DNA of 64,000 nt from Immundisolibacterales bacterium (GTDB lineage Bacteria > Pseudomonadota > Gammaproteobacteria > HK1), in the NCBI GenBank assembly GCA_026712715.1, contig JAPOPW010000007.1, positions 1-64,000 of the forward strand, written 5' to 3'. Below are positions 1-7,508 of the stretch, piece by piece. Every line of letters starts with the position of its first letter. Position 1 is the first letter of the stretch. Both the position numbers and the translations under genes were made by a program. Under the pieces are notes generated by a model. That model was given only the letters and a program-made list of their open reading frames with translations. It did no database searches and had not been told where the DNA came from.

Positions 1-249
1 ACCCCGCACCGGGTGACAAGCCCCACCGGCACCGAGCGTCACAGCTTCCCCTATTTCGCGATTCCGCGCCACGACGTCCGCGTCGAGCCGCTCCTTCCCC
101 GGCTGGAGGGCTTCGACCGCCCGGCGGTCGAGGCCGGCTTTATCGTCCGCGAGCTCTACCGGACCAATTGGACCCCGGTCGCCCAGACCGACCCCTCGGT
201 CGACGCGGGCACCGTCGCCGCACGCACGCAGCCTCGGTCTGGCTCTTGA
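1..249 (+). CDS. 2OG-Fe(II) oxygenase, isopenicillin-N-synthase-like, C-terminal part
   Basis: The frame is open from the first base, so the N-terminus lies outside the window; 82 residues remain. The stretch TPHRV followed by ERHSFPYF matches the C-terminal half of the isopenicillin N synthase/gibberellin oxidase family, where the Arg of the HRV motif region and the following R-x-S bind 2-oxoglutarate or substrate. The iron-binding HxD and second His should be upstream and cannot be checked. The last residues (after about residue 67) look unlike the family and lie over the antisense integrase remnant at 222-345, so the natural C-terminus may have been replaced. The substrate cannot be told. 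Confidence 0.6.
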   Translation, partial: TPHRVTSPTGTERHSFPYFAIPRHDVRVEPLLPRLEGFDRPAVEAGFIVRELYRTNWTPVAQTDPSVDAGTVAARTQPRSGS

Positions 250-345
250 CCCCATGCGCAAGCGCCGCCTCCATGACCGCGTGCGGGGTGTGGATCCGCT
301 CGGCCGCCCAGTGGCGGAAGCCCGACCGGAACCCTTGCCTGACCG
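222..345 (-). pseudogene. remnant of a P4-type tyrosine integrase (C-terminal end)
   Basis: On the minus strand the translation contains RQGFRSGFRHWAAER, then EAALAHGVKSQTEAAC. This is the familiar end of P4/CP4-57-type phage integrases, usually HGFRSTFRDWAAE ... EAALAHxVxxxTEAAYRR. Only about 40 codons are recognisable, with no start and no upstream catalytic domain. Two active-site positions are changed: the box II His is Gln (RQGFR) and the Tyr of the EAAY motif, the usual nucleophile, is Cys. It is therefore inactive debris, probably marking the edge of an old integrated element. It overlaps the 3' end of the oxygenase frame on the other strand. Confidence 0.6.
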
Positions 346-458
346 CAAGTAGGAAGTCCGGTATCCACGGTGGACAAACGGATAAAAACGTTGTTAAATC
401 AGTGGGCTGAATGCAGTTTGCCGCGGACAGGATGCCCACGCTCCCGCGCTCCCGGCGG

Positions 459-707
459 CTAGCCCGCCTCGATCTGGGGCAGGAAGAAGACTTCGCTGTC
501 CTCCCGGATCAGCTCGAGGAACGGCTCCTGAAAGATCTCGCCGTCGATGGCGACGGCGACCCCGTCGCGGAGCCGATCCCCCATCCCGGGGAACCGGCTG
601 TCGAGAGCCTTGAGGAGCTGGCGATAGTTCTCCGCCTCGACCTCGACCTCCTTCAGACCGCCCGCGAGCTCGCGGGCGACCTCGTTCGGCAGGACCACCT
701 TCGCCAT
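459..707 (-). CDS. MoaD/ThiS-like ubiquitin-fold sulfur carrier
   Basis: An 82-residue protein with the size and pattern of MoaD/ThiS sulfur carriers: a short beta-grasp with the stretch RDGVAVAIDGE and an acidic EDSEVFFLP segment before the C-terminus. These proteins carry sulfur as a C-terminal thiocarboxylate for molybdopterin or thiamine synthesis. The family normally ends in Gly-Gly; this one ends EAG, keeping only the last Gly. It lies 58 bases downstream of the molybdenum-binding subunit gene on the same strand, so a role in cofactor supply for that enzyme is a reasonable inference. The reading frame is short but well conserved in character. Confidence 0.72.
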   Translation of the reverse strand: MAKVVLPNEVARELAGGLKEVEVEAENYRQLLKALDSRFPGMGDRLRDGVAVAIDGEIFQEPFLELIREDSEVFFLPQIEAG

Positions 708-765
708 CGGAATGCGCCCGACTCTCCCGCGTGCGTCCGCCGCCGCCGGCCCGCCGGAACCGGCC

Positions 766-3051
766 TCAGTCGGCCGCTTCCGGCAGCTTCGCGGCGTCGA
801 GGGCCGCGAGCAGGCGTGGCGGCGACGCCGGAAGATGGTTCATGCGGGTACCGCAGGCGTGGTAGATCGCGTTCGCGACCGCCGCGAGCGGAGGCACGAT
901 GGGCACCTCGCCGACTCCCCGCACGCCGTACGGGTGGCGCGGATTCGGGACCTCGACGAGGACGGTGTCGATCATCGGAAGGTCCGAGGCGACCGGCACC
1001 CGGTAGTCGAGGAATCCCGGATTCTCGAGAGTTCCCGCCTCGCTGTAGACGTACTCCTCGTTGAGGGCCCAGCCGATCCCCTGCACCGCCCCGCCCTGGA
1101 GCTGTCCTTCGACGTAGCTCGGATGGATGGCGCGGCCCACGTCCTGCACCGCGGTATAGCGAAGAACGGTGACCCCGCCGGTTTCCGGATCGACCTCCAC
1201 ATCGCAGACGTGGGTGCCGAAGCCGGGCCCCACCCCGCGCGCGTTTATCGTCGCCTGGCCGGAGATGGGACCGCCGGTCTTCGCCGAGCTCTCCGCGAGA
1301 GCGGTGAGGGAGAGCGGCTCGAACTCGCCGACGTTGCTGCTCGCGGGTCGCGCTTCCCCGTTCTCCCAGACGACGCCGTCCGGGTCGACGTCCCAGATCT
1401 TCGCGGCACGGTTGCGAAGCTCCTCGATGACCTTCTGTCCCGCCTCGACGACCGCCATGCCGACCGAGAACGTGACCCGGCTGCCGCCGGTCATGTCGCT
1501 GTAGGGGACCGAGCTCGTGTCGGGGACGATTGGACGCACCCGGTCGTAGTCGATGCCGAGCACCTCCGCGGCCATGATCGCCATCGAGGCGCGCGAGCCG
1601 CCGATGTCCGGATTCGGGTCCACGACCACTGCCGTGCCGTCCTCGTTGATGTGCAGGGCGGCGCTCGTCTGCCCGCCGATGTTGAACCAGAAGCCGGAGG
1701 CGACCCCGCGGCCCTGGTTGGGTCCGAGCTTCGCCCGGTAGTGCTCGTGGGAGAGCGCGGCCTCGACCGTTTCCGCGTAGCCGATCTCGCGGAACTTCGG
1801 CCCGTAGGCCGCCTTGGTGCCCTCGCGGGCCGCATTGGCAAGGCGAAGCTCGAGCGGGTCCATGCCGAGCTTCTCGGCGAGGTCATCGAGCGCGCTCTCG
1901 ACTCCGAACGCGGCCATCGGCGCGCCCGGGGCGCGGTAGGCCGCGCACTTCGGACGGTTCACGACGACGTCGTAGCCGACCGTCCGCACGTTGTCGATGT
2001 CGTAGGGGGCGAAGCCGCACATGCAGCCGAGCTGCACATGCGAGCCGGAGAAGGCCCCCGCCTGGAAGCGGAGCTCCGCGTCCCCGGCGGTGATCTTGCC
2101 GTCCCTCGTCGCCCCGACCCGCACCTTGACGTGGGCGCTCGACGTCGGGCCGGTCGCTCGGAACACCTCGTCGCGGTCCATCACGATCTTGACCGGGCGT
2201 CCCGCCTTGCGGGAGAGGGCGAGCGCCACCGGCTCGACGTAGATCGTGGTCTTGCCGCCGAAGCCGCCGCCGATCTCGGACGGGGTCACCCGGATCTGGG
2301 AGTTCTCCATTCCGAGAAGCTTCGCGCAGTAGGCCCGGACCATGAACTGGCCCTGGCTCGAGCACCAGACGGTGCATTGCCCGTCCTCGCCCACGCTCGC
2401 GACCGCCGCGTGGGGCTCGATGTAGCCCTGGTGCACCGCTTCGGTGACGTACTCGCCCTCCACCACGACGTCCGCCGCGGCGAACCCCGAATCGAGGTCT
2501 CCGAGCGTGAACTCGCACCGGGACGCGACGTTCGAGGGACGCTCCGGCTTCGGCTCCACCCCTTCGGTGAACATGGTCTCGTGAAGGAGAGGAGCATCCG
2601 GTTCCATCGCTTCCAGCACGTCGACCACGTGCGGAAGCACCTCGTAGTCCACCCGGATCCGGTCGACGGCCTCCTCGGCCGCCGCCCGGGAGGTCGCGGC
2701 GACCGCGGCCACCGCGTGGCCGTCGTAGAGCGCCTTGTCCCGGGCCATGACGTTGCACGAGAGATCCCGGAAATTCATCGGCCCTTCACCGACCATCAGC
2801 TCACCGTCCGGGATCTCGGGAAAGTCCTCCGCGGTAACGACCGCCTTGACCCCGGGGACCGCGAGCGCTGCACTCGCGTCGATTCCGGCGATCCGGGCGT
2901 GGGCGTGGGGGCTGCGCACAATGCGCCCCACGAGCATCCCCGGCATCGTGAAGTCCGCGCCGAAGTTCGCGCGTCCCGTGACCTTGTCGAGCCCGTCGGG
3001 CCGCACCGGGCGGGTGCCGACCCACTTGAACCTGGATGCCGAATCACTCAT
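766..3051 (-). CDS. xanthine dehydrogenase-family molybdopterin-binding subunit
   Basis: A 761-residue large subunit of a molybdenum hydroxylase (xanthine/aldehyde/CO dehydrogenase superfamily). The N-terminal aldehyde oxidase a/b hammerhead region (about residues 20-130) is followed by the cofactor-binding domain, with the GGFGGK motif near residue 255, AYRAPGAP near residue 370, and a C-terminal GVRGVGE containing the Glu expected to act as general base. AYRAPG replaces the AYRCSFR loop of true form I CO dehydrogenase, so CO oxidation is unlikely; the substrate is probably an N-heterocycle or aldehyde. The gene starts 3 bases after the iron-sulfur subunit gene, in the order medium-small-large subunit. 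Confidence 0.9.
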   Translation of the reverse strand: MSDSASRFKWVGTRPVRPDGLDKVTGRANFGADFTMPGMLVGRIVRSPHAHARIAGIDASAALAVPGVKAVVTAEDFPEIPDGELMVGEGPMNFRDLSCNVMARDKALYDGHAVAAVAATSRAAAEEAVDRIRVDYEVLPHVVDVLEAMEPDAPLLHETMFTEGVEPKPERPSNVASRCEFTLGDLDSGFAAADVVVEGEYVTEAVHQGYIEPHAAVASVGEDGQCTVWCSSQGQFMVRAYCAKLLGMENSQIRVTPSEIGGGFGGKTTIYVEPVALALSRKAGRPVKIVMDRDEVFRATGPTSSAHVKVRVGATRDGKITAGDAELRFQAGAFSGSHVQLGCMCGFAPYDIDNVRTVGYDVVVNRPKCAAYRAPGAPMAAFGVESALDDLAEKLGMDPLELRLANAAREGTKAAYGPKFREIGYAETVEAALSHEHYRAKLGPNQGRGVASGFWFNIGGQTSAALHINEDGTAVVVDPNPDIGGSRASMAIMAAEVLGIDYDRVRPIVPDTSSVPYSDMTGGSRVTFSVGMAVVEAGQKVIEELRNRAAKIWDVDPDGVVWENGEARPASSNVGEFEPLSLTALAESSAKTGGPISGQATINARGVGPGFGTHVCDVEVDPETGGVTVLRYTAVQDVGRAIHPSYVEGQLQGGAVQGIGWALNEEYVYSEAGTLENPGFLDYRVPVASDLPMIDTVLVEVPNPRHPYGVRGVGEVPIVPPLAAVANAIYHACGTRMNHLPASPPRLLAALDAAKLPEAAD

Positions 3052-3054
3052 CGC

Positions 3055-3534
3055 TCACGCCTCCGCGCGCATTTCCGCCGCCGCCTTCTGCACCGCGCGG
3101 ACGATCTTGTCGTACCCGGTGCAACGGCAGAGGTTGCCGGCCAGCCAGTACCGGATCTCGGTCTCGCTGGGATCGAGGTCACGGTCGAGCAGTGCCTTTG
3201 CCGCCACCAGGAACCCCGGCGTGCAGATTCCGCACTGAAGTGCCGCCTCCTCGAGGAACGTCCGCTGGAGCGGATGGAGCCGTTCGCCCTCCGCCATCCC
3301 CTCGATGGTTTCGACCTCGCGGCCCTCGGCTTCCACGGCCAGCGCGAGGCAGGCGCACACCAGGCGGCCGTCGAGCATCACGCTGCAGGCACCGCAGTCG
3401 CCCGAGCCGCAGCCTTCCTTGCTGCCGGTGAGTCCGAGCTCGTCCCGCAGCGCGTCGAGCAGGGTCTGGTCCACTTCACAGAGAAACTCCCGCGGCTCTC
3501 CGTTGACCGTCGTCGTCACATGTCGCTTGGCCAT
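3055..3534 (-). CDS. (2Fe-2S)-binding subunit of molybdenum hydroxylase
   Basis: A 159-residue small subunit carrying two [2Fe-2S] clusters that pass electrons from the molybdenum centre to FAD. The plant-ferredoxin-like cluster is seen as KEGCGSGDCGACSV, the second four-cysteine cluster as CGICTPGF and CRCTGYDKIV. Length and order match CoxS/XdhC-type small subunits. It is separated by only 3 bases from the FAD subunit gene upstream and by 3 bases from the molybdenum subunit gene downstream, so the three are almost certainly translated from one message. Confidence 0.93.
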   Translation of the reverse strand: MAKRHVTTTVNGEPREFLCEVDQTLLDALRDELGLTGSKEGCGSGDCGACSVMLDGRLVCACLALAVEAEGREVETIEGMAEGERLHPLQRTFLEEAALQCGICTPGFLVAAKALLDRDLDPSETEIRYWLAGNLCRCTGYDKIVRAVQKAAAEMRAEA

Positions 3535-3537
3535 CGC

Positions 3538-4407
3538 TCAGTTGCTCCTCGCCCGCTCGCTCGCAATGCCGGCGGCGCGGCGCGCCAACACGCCGGCCAC
3601 CTTGGTTCGATAGGTGATTGTGCCCCGCTTGTCGTCGATGGGGTTGCACGCGGCGCTCGCGGCCGCGGCGAGATTCGCCATCGCGTCGTCGTCGAGCCGG
3701 GTGCCGACGAGCGCGTCGGCCGCCTCCGCGACGAGCAGGGGGGTGGGCGCCACCGCGCCGAGCCCGACCCTCGCGGCGGTGCAGGTTCCGCCCTCGTCGA
3801 GGGTGACGCACACTCCTGCACCGACCACCGCGATGTCCATCTCGGTGCGGGGGATGAAGCGAAGGTAGGCGTCGCCGGTACGTGCCGGCCGCGGGGGCAG
3901 GTAGAAGCTCACCACGAACTCGCCGTTTCCGAGCGAGGTCTTGCCGGGGGAGGTGACGATGTCCTCCACCGGCGCCTCGCGCCGGCCGCCCGGGCCGGCA
4001 ATCTCGCAGGTGACCCCGGCCGCAATCATCGCCGGGGTGGAATCCGCCGCCGGGGAGGCGTTGCAGAGATTCCCCCCGAGCGAGGCGCGCCCCTGGATCT
4101 GGGTCGAGCCGATGAGCTCGAACGCCTCGACCACTCCCGGCCACATGGCGACCACCGCCTCGTTCTCGCCGAGGACCGCGCCCGGCACGGCCGCGCCGAC
4201 CCGAAAGCCGCCGTCCTGCGCCCTGACCTCGAGCAGATCCGGGATGTTCTTGACGTCGACGATGACTCCCGGGGAAATCATCCTCGCTCGCATTTGCACA
4301 ATGAGATCGGTGCCGCCGGCGAGCGGTTTCGCTTCGCCGCCGGCATCGGAAAGCAGCGCTACCGCCTCTTCGACGGTGGCCGGCGCTTCGTATCGGACAG
4401 ACCGCAC
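3538..4407 (-). CDS. FAD-binding subunit of molybdenum hydroxylase
   Basis: A 289-residue medium subunit (CoxM/XdhB type). PLAGGTDLIVQM (FAD pyrophosphate loop) and ASLGGNLCNASPAADS are visible in the N-terminal half, followed by the CO dehydrogenase flavoprotein C-terminal domain. The frame is open further upstream, but the GTG at 4405-4407 is preceded by GGAGGGAG at a good distance, and the residues before it do not resemble the family, so that start is chosen. First gene of the three-subunit operon. A TAGAAT -10-like hexamer sits about 47 bases upstream (plus-strand 4454-4459) without a clear -35. Confidence 0.9.
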   Translation of the reverse strand: MRSVRYEAPATVEEAVALLSDAGGEAKPLAGGTDLIVQMRARMISPGVIVDVKNIPDLLEVRAQDGGFRVGAAVPGAVLGENEAVVAMWPGVVEAFELIGSTQIQGRASLGGNLCNASPAADSTPAMIAAGVTCEIAGPGGRREAPVEDIVTSPGKTSLGNGEFVVSFYLPPRPARTGDAYLRFIPRTEMDIAVVGAGVCVTLDEGGTCTAARVGLGAVAPTPLLVAEAADALVGTRLDDDAMANLAAAASAACNPIDDKRGTITYRTKVAGVLARRAAGIASERARSN

Positions 4408-4672
4408 GATGTCGTCTCCCTCCAGTGTCCAGGTAGAACCGTAAACCGCGGGGATTCTACACGAGGCGCCGGCCGGCCGGCCCCGCCGTCGCGCCGGAAT
4501 CGGTCGGCCGGCCCGTCCGGGAGGAATTCCGGACGAGCCGGGCCACCCGGCAGGCACGCCCCTGGGTCCCCCACGCTCTTGCGCGGCGGCGGCTTCGAAC
4601 GTTCCGGTCGCGTGAATCGGCGTCCGCGCGACGCGATGCCCCGAGCTTCCGAACGCCTCCGCGCACCGGGCT

Positions 4673-5458
4673 TCAAACCGCTTCGCTGGCCCCTCCGTCG
4701 ATGTTGATCGCGGTGCCGGCAATGAACGCGGCCCGATCCGAAGCGAGAAAGGCGACCAGGTCGCCGACCTCCTCGGACTCGCCGTACCTTCCGACCGGGA
4801 CGTTGGCGCCCATTCGGTCGTAGTAGGCCTCGAGCGTCTCTCCGTCCCGGCCGCTCCGCTCCCACCGGCGCTCGTGCTGGGCGGACCGGATGAGTCCGAG
4901 GCAGATGGTGTTGACGAGGATGTTCTCCGGAGCGTACTCGTTCGCCATCGCCTTGGTGAGGTTGATGCCGAGGGCGCGGCTCGCGGAGGTCGGAAGGGCG
5001 TTCCTGCGCGGGACCTTTCCGCCCGGGGTCGTCATGTTGATGATTCGCCCGCCGCCGCGCGCGCGAAGGTGCGGCAGCACCGCGCGCGCGAAGCGGATCG
5101 CTCCGAAGACTTTGATCTCCAGGTCCTCGCGCCAGATTGCCTCCGTGGCCTCGAGGAACGGATGGGCGCGCGAGCCGCCCGCGTTGTTCACCAGGATGTC
5201 GATTCCGCCGAAACGCTCCGCCGTGGCCGACACCACCCGCTCGACGTCGTCGTCGCTGCACACGTCGCCCGCGACGGCGAGCACGTCGCCGCCGGAACGG
5301 CCGCGAATCTCCTCCGCCGCACGCTCGAGCACGTCGGCCCGGCGCGCGCAGATCGCCACCTTCGCCCCTTCCTCGCTGAGCCGCAGGGCCGAGGCCCTGC
5401 CGATGCCCTCGCTGCCGCCGGTGACGATCGCGACCTTGTCCTTCAGTCCGAGATCCAT
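4673..5458 (-). CDS. SDR-family oxidoreductase with an atypical active site
   Basis: A 261-residue short-chain dehydrogenase. The NAD(P)-binding TGGSEGIGRA motif and the NNAG motif are intact, and the C-terminal AGTAINIDGG is typical of FabG-like enzymes. The catalytic YxxxK is missing: where YSASKA is expected the sequence reads TSASRA, so Tyr is Thr and Lys is Arg. The upstream Ser position is part of NMTTPGG. The start has GGGAGAGGAC immediately before it. It may use a different mechanism, bind nucleotide without classical reduction, or belong to a divergent SDR subgroup. It is 265 bases from the molybdenum hydroxylase operon on the same strand; a shared pathway is possible but unproven. 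Confidence 0.85.
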   Translation of the reverse strand: MDLGLKDKVAIVTGGSEGIGRASALRLSEEGAKVAICARRADVLERAAEEIRGRSGGDVLAVAGDVCSDDDVERVVSATAERFGGIDILVNNAGGSRAHPFLEATEAIWREDLEIKVFGAIRFARAVLPHLRARGGGRIINMTTPGGKVPRRNALPTSASRALGINLTKAMANEYAPENILVNTICLGLIRSAQHERRWERSGRDGETLEAYYDRMGANVPVGRYGESEEVGDLVAFLASDRAAFIAGTAINIDGGASEAV

Positions 5459-5543
5459 GTCCTCTCCCTTCTCTGTCCAGGTGTGTCCGTCCGCGCCTCG
5501 CGTCCCGGTGGAAACGCGGCCGGTCGGGAATCGCGCCGCGGCC

Positions 5544-6938
5544 TCAGGAGCAGACGGCCTCGATGTGGCGGGCCACCCGACCCGCGTCGTTGGGAACGAC
5601 GACCTTGCGCTCCGGCAGGTCGTCGAGACCCGCGAGCCGCGGGTGGCTGACCTGCGCCCCGGCCGGCGCCGCGGCGGGGAACTTGCCCGGATGGGCGGTC
5701 GCGAGGCACACCGTGGGAGCGTCGCCTCGCAGCTCCTCGGCCACCGTCACCCCCACTGCGGTGTGGGGGTCGAGAACCCGGCCCGTCTTCCGGAACCATC
5801 GCTCGATGGCGGCGACCGTCGCCGCCCGATCCGCGCTTCCGGACACGAACCGGCCCGGCCACCCCGCGCCGACCGGCCCGCCGCCGAGCCCCGCCTCGCC
5901 CGCCGCTTCGAAGGCGGCCATGAACGACCGGACCGCGGATCCGTCCCGGCCGAGCCTCCACCACAGGTATCGCTCGAAGTTGCTCGCGACCTGAATGTCC
6001 ATGGACGGGCTCAACGTGCGACGAACCTCGCCCCGGCGGTAGACCCCGGTGCGGAAGAACCGGTCCAGGATGTCGTTCTCGTTGGTCGCGAGGATCAGGC
6101 GTTCGACGGGGAGACCCATCTCGGCCGCGAGGAACCCGGCGAAGACGTCCCCGAAGTTGCCGGTCGGAACGCTGAAGCTCACCCGCGCGCCCGCCCCCCG
6201 GGGCGCGAGCCGGAGCCACGCGTGGAAGTAGTACACCACCTGGGCGAGCAGCCGCACGCAGTTGACCGAATTGATGGCCCCGAGCCGCCAGCGCGCCTTG
6301 AACGCGGGGTTGTTGAACAGGGTCTTCATGATGCGCTGGCAGTCGTCGAAGGTTCCCTCGACGGCGATGCAGTGCACGTTGCCATCCGCGACCGTCGTCA
6401 TCTGGAGCTCCTGAAGCCGGCTCGTTCGCCCTTCCGGAAACAGGATGAAGACCCGCACGTTCGCCTTCCCGCGCAGGGCCGCGATTGCGGCGCTGCCGGT
6501 GTCCCCGCTCGTCGCGCCGAGTACGTTCAGGGTCTCGCCGGAGCGCGCCAGCTCGTAGTCGAATAGGTGCCCGAGGAGCTGAAGGGCCAGGTCCTTGAAC
6601 GCGAGGGTCGGTCCGTGAAAGAGCTCGAGCAGGTAGAGATCCCCCATCGGAACGACGGGGGCGATCTCCACGGTGTCGAAGCCGGCTCCGTTGCGGGCCG
6701 GGGCATAGCTTCGATCGACGATCGCGCGCAGGTCCGACGCGGGGACGTCGTCGGTGAAACGGCGCAGGATCTCGAACGCGAGGTCCGGATAGGAGAGCCC
6801 GCGCCACGACTCGAGGTGACCGGAGAAATCCGGAAGCCGCTCCGGCATCAGCAGCCCGCCGTCCTCGGCCTGCCCGGCCATGAGGGCCGCGCGGAACGCG
6901 ACGGGCGCTCCCCCGCCTCGGGTGCTCACGTATCGCAT
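5544..6938 (-). CDS. thrC: threonine synthase
   Basis: A 464-residue PLP enzyme converting O-phospho-L-homoserine to threonine. It starts MRYVSTRGGGAP, the usual N-terminus of ThrC, and has GPTLAFKDLA with the PLP-binding Lys, then GATSGDTGSAAI (phosphate-binding loop). Length matches the bacterial long form. The frame stays open upstream but the conserved N-terminus fixes ATG at 6936-6938. No homoserine kinase or dehydrogenase gene is in the window. The gpt-like gene is transcribed divergently, with only 67 bases between the two starts. Confidence 0.93.
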   Translation of the reverse strand: MRYVSTRGGGAPVAFRAALMAGQAEDGGLLMPERLPDFSGHLESWRGLSYPDLAFEILRRFTDDVPASDLRAIVDRSYAPARNGAGFDTVEIAPVVPMGDLYLLELFHGPTLAFKDLALQLLGHLFDYELARSGETLNVLGATSGDTGSAAIAALRGKANVRVFILFPEGRTSRLQELQMTTVADGNVHCIAVEGTFDDCQRIMKTLFNNPAFKARWRLGAINSVNCVRLLAQVVYYFHAWLRLAPRGAGARVSFSVPTGNFGDVFAGFLAAEMGLPVERLILATNENDILDRFFRTGVYRRGEVRRTLSPSMDIQVASNFERYLWWRLGRDGSAVRSFMAAFEAAGEAGLGGGPVGAGWPGRFVSGSADRAATVAAIERWFRKTGRVLDPHTAVGVTVAEELRGDAPTVCLATAHPGKFPAAAPAGAQVSHPRLAGLDDLPERKVVVPNDAGRVARHIEAVCS

Positions 6939-6967
6939 GGCGGAAAGTGTAGCCGGTGGCGACGGTA

Positions 6968-6995
6968 TTGACGGGCGGTCGGTTTCCGGTACATT
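6968..6995 (+). promoter_or_regulatory. sigma-70-type promoter before the xanthine phosphoribosyltransferase gene
   Basis: TTGACG (6968-6973) and TACATT (6990-6995) are 16 bases apart. Transcription would begin near 7002, only a few bases before the GTG at 7006, so the message would have almost no leader. Inferred from sequence only. Confidence 0.4.
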
Positions 6996-7005
6996 GCGTC
7001 TCGCC

Positions 7006-7506
7006 GTGGCCGCCTCGTCCGAAAAGCAATTTCCGGTCTCCTGGGAGCAGCTCCATCGTGATGCGAAGGCGCTCGCGTGGCGCCTCGCCGAGCTCGGGCC
7101 CTGGACGCGCGTCATCGCGGTGAGCCGGGGAGGGATGGTCCCCGCCTGCGTGGTGGCGCGCGAGCTCGACGTGCGGGTCGTCGACACGGTCTGCGCCGTC
7201 TCCTACGACCACATGCACCAGGGCGATCTCGAGATCCTCAAGGCGCCGGAGGACACCGACGGCGCCGACGGCACCAAGGGACGCACCGTCGTGGTGGACG
7301 ATCTCGCGGACACCGGCAAGACCATCGCCGCCCTCCGGGATCTCTACCCGCACGCCCATTTCGCGACCGTGTACGTCAAGCCGGCCGGTCAGCCGCTGGT
7401 CGACACGTTCGTCACCGAGGTGAGCCAGGACACCTGGATCAACCTTCCCTGGGACCTCGAGCTTCGGTTCGCGACCCCGCTGGCCAAGGTGCAGGCGGAC
7501 GACTGA
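7006..7506 (+). CDS. gpt: xanthine-guanine phosphoribosyltransferase
   Basis: About 166 residues closely following E. coli Gpt along its length: SWEQLHRDAKALAWRL, IAVSRGGMVPA, DTVCAVSYDH and the PRPP-binding TVVVDDLADTGKTI, then the C-terminal QDTWINLPWDLELRF. The enzyme salvages xanthine and guanine by transfer to PRPP. The start is uncertain: GTG at 7006 gives the family length, TTG at 6994 is also in frame, and an ATG further up would overlap thrC. A -10-like TACATT at 6990-6995 favours 7006 and a leaderless message. The next gene begins 2 bases after its stop. Confidence 0.88.
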   Translation: MAASSEKQFPVSWEQLHRDAKALAWRLAELGPWTRVIAVSRGGMVPACVVARELDVRVVDTVCAVSYDHMHQGDLEILKAPEDTDGADGTKGRTVVVDDLADTGKTIAALRDLYPHAHFATVYVKPAGQPLVDTFVTEVSQDTWINLPWDLELRFATPLAKVQADD

Positions 7507-7508
7507 CG

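Noticed and set aside
766-3051. Calling the large subunit carbon monoxide dehydrogenase (coxL)
   Set aside because: The active-site loop reads AYRAPG, not the AYRCSFR of form I CO dehydrogenase.
4454-4459. TAGAAT as the promoter of the molybdenum hydroxylase operon
   Set aside because: Position is plausible but there is no -35 match at any usual spacing, so it is mentioned only in the gene entry.
712-4707. A plus-strand open frame of about 1330 codons over the molybdenum hydroxylase operon
   Set aside because: Antisense shadow; the minus strand encodes three clear subunits with cofactor motifs.
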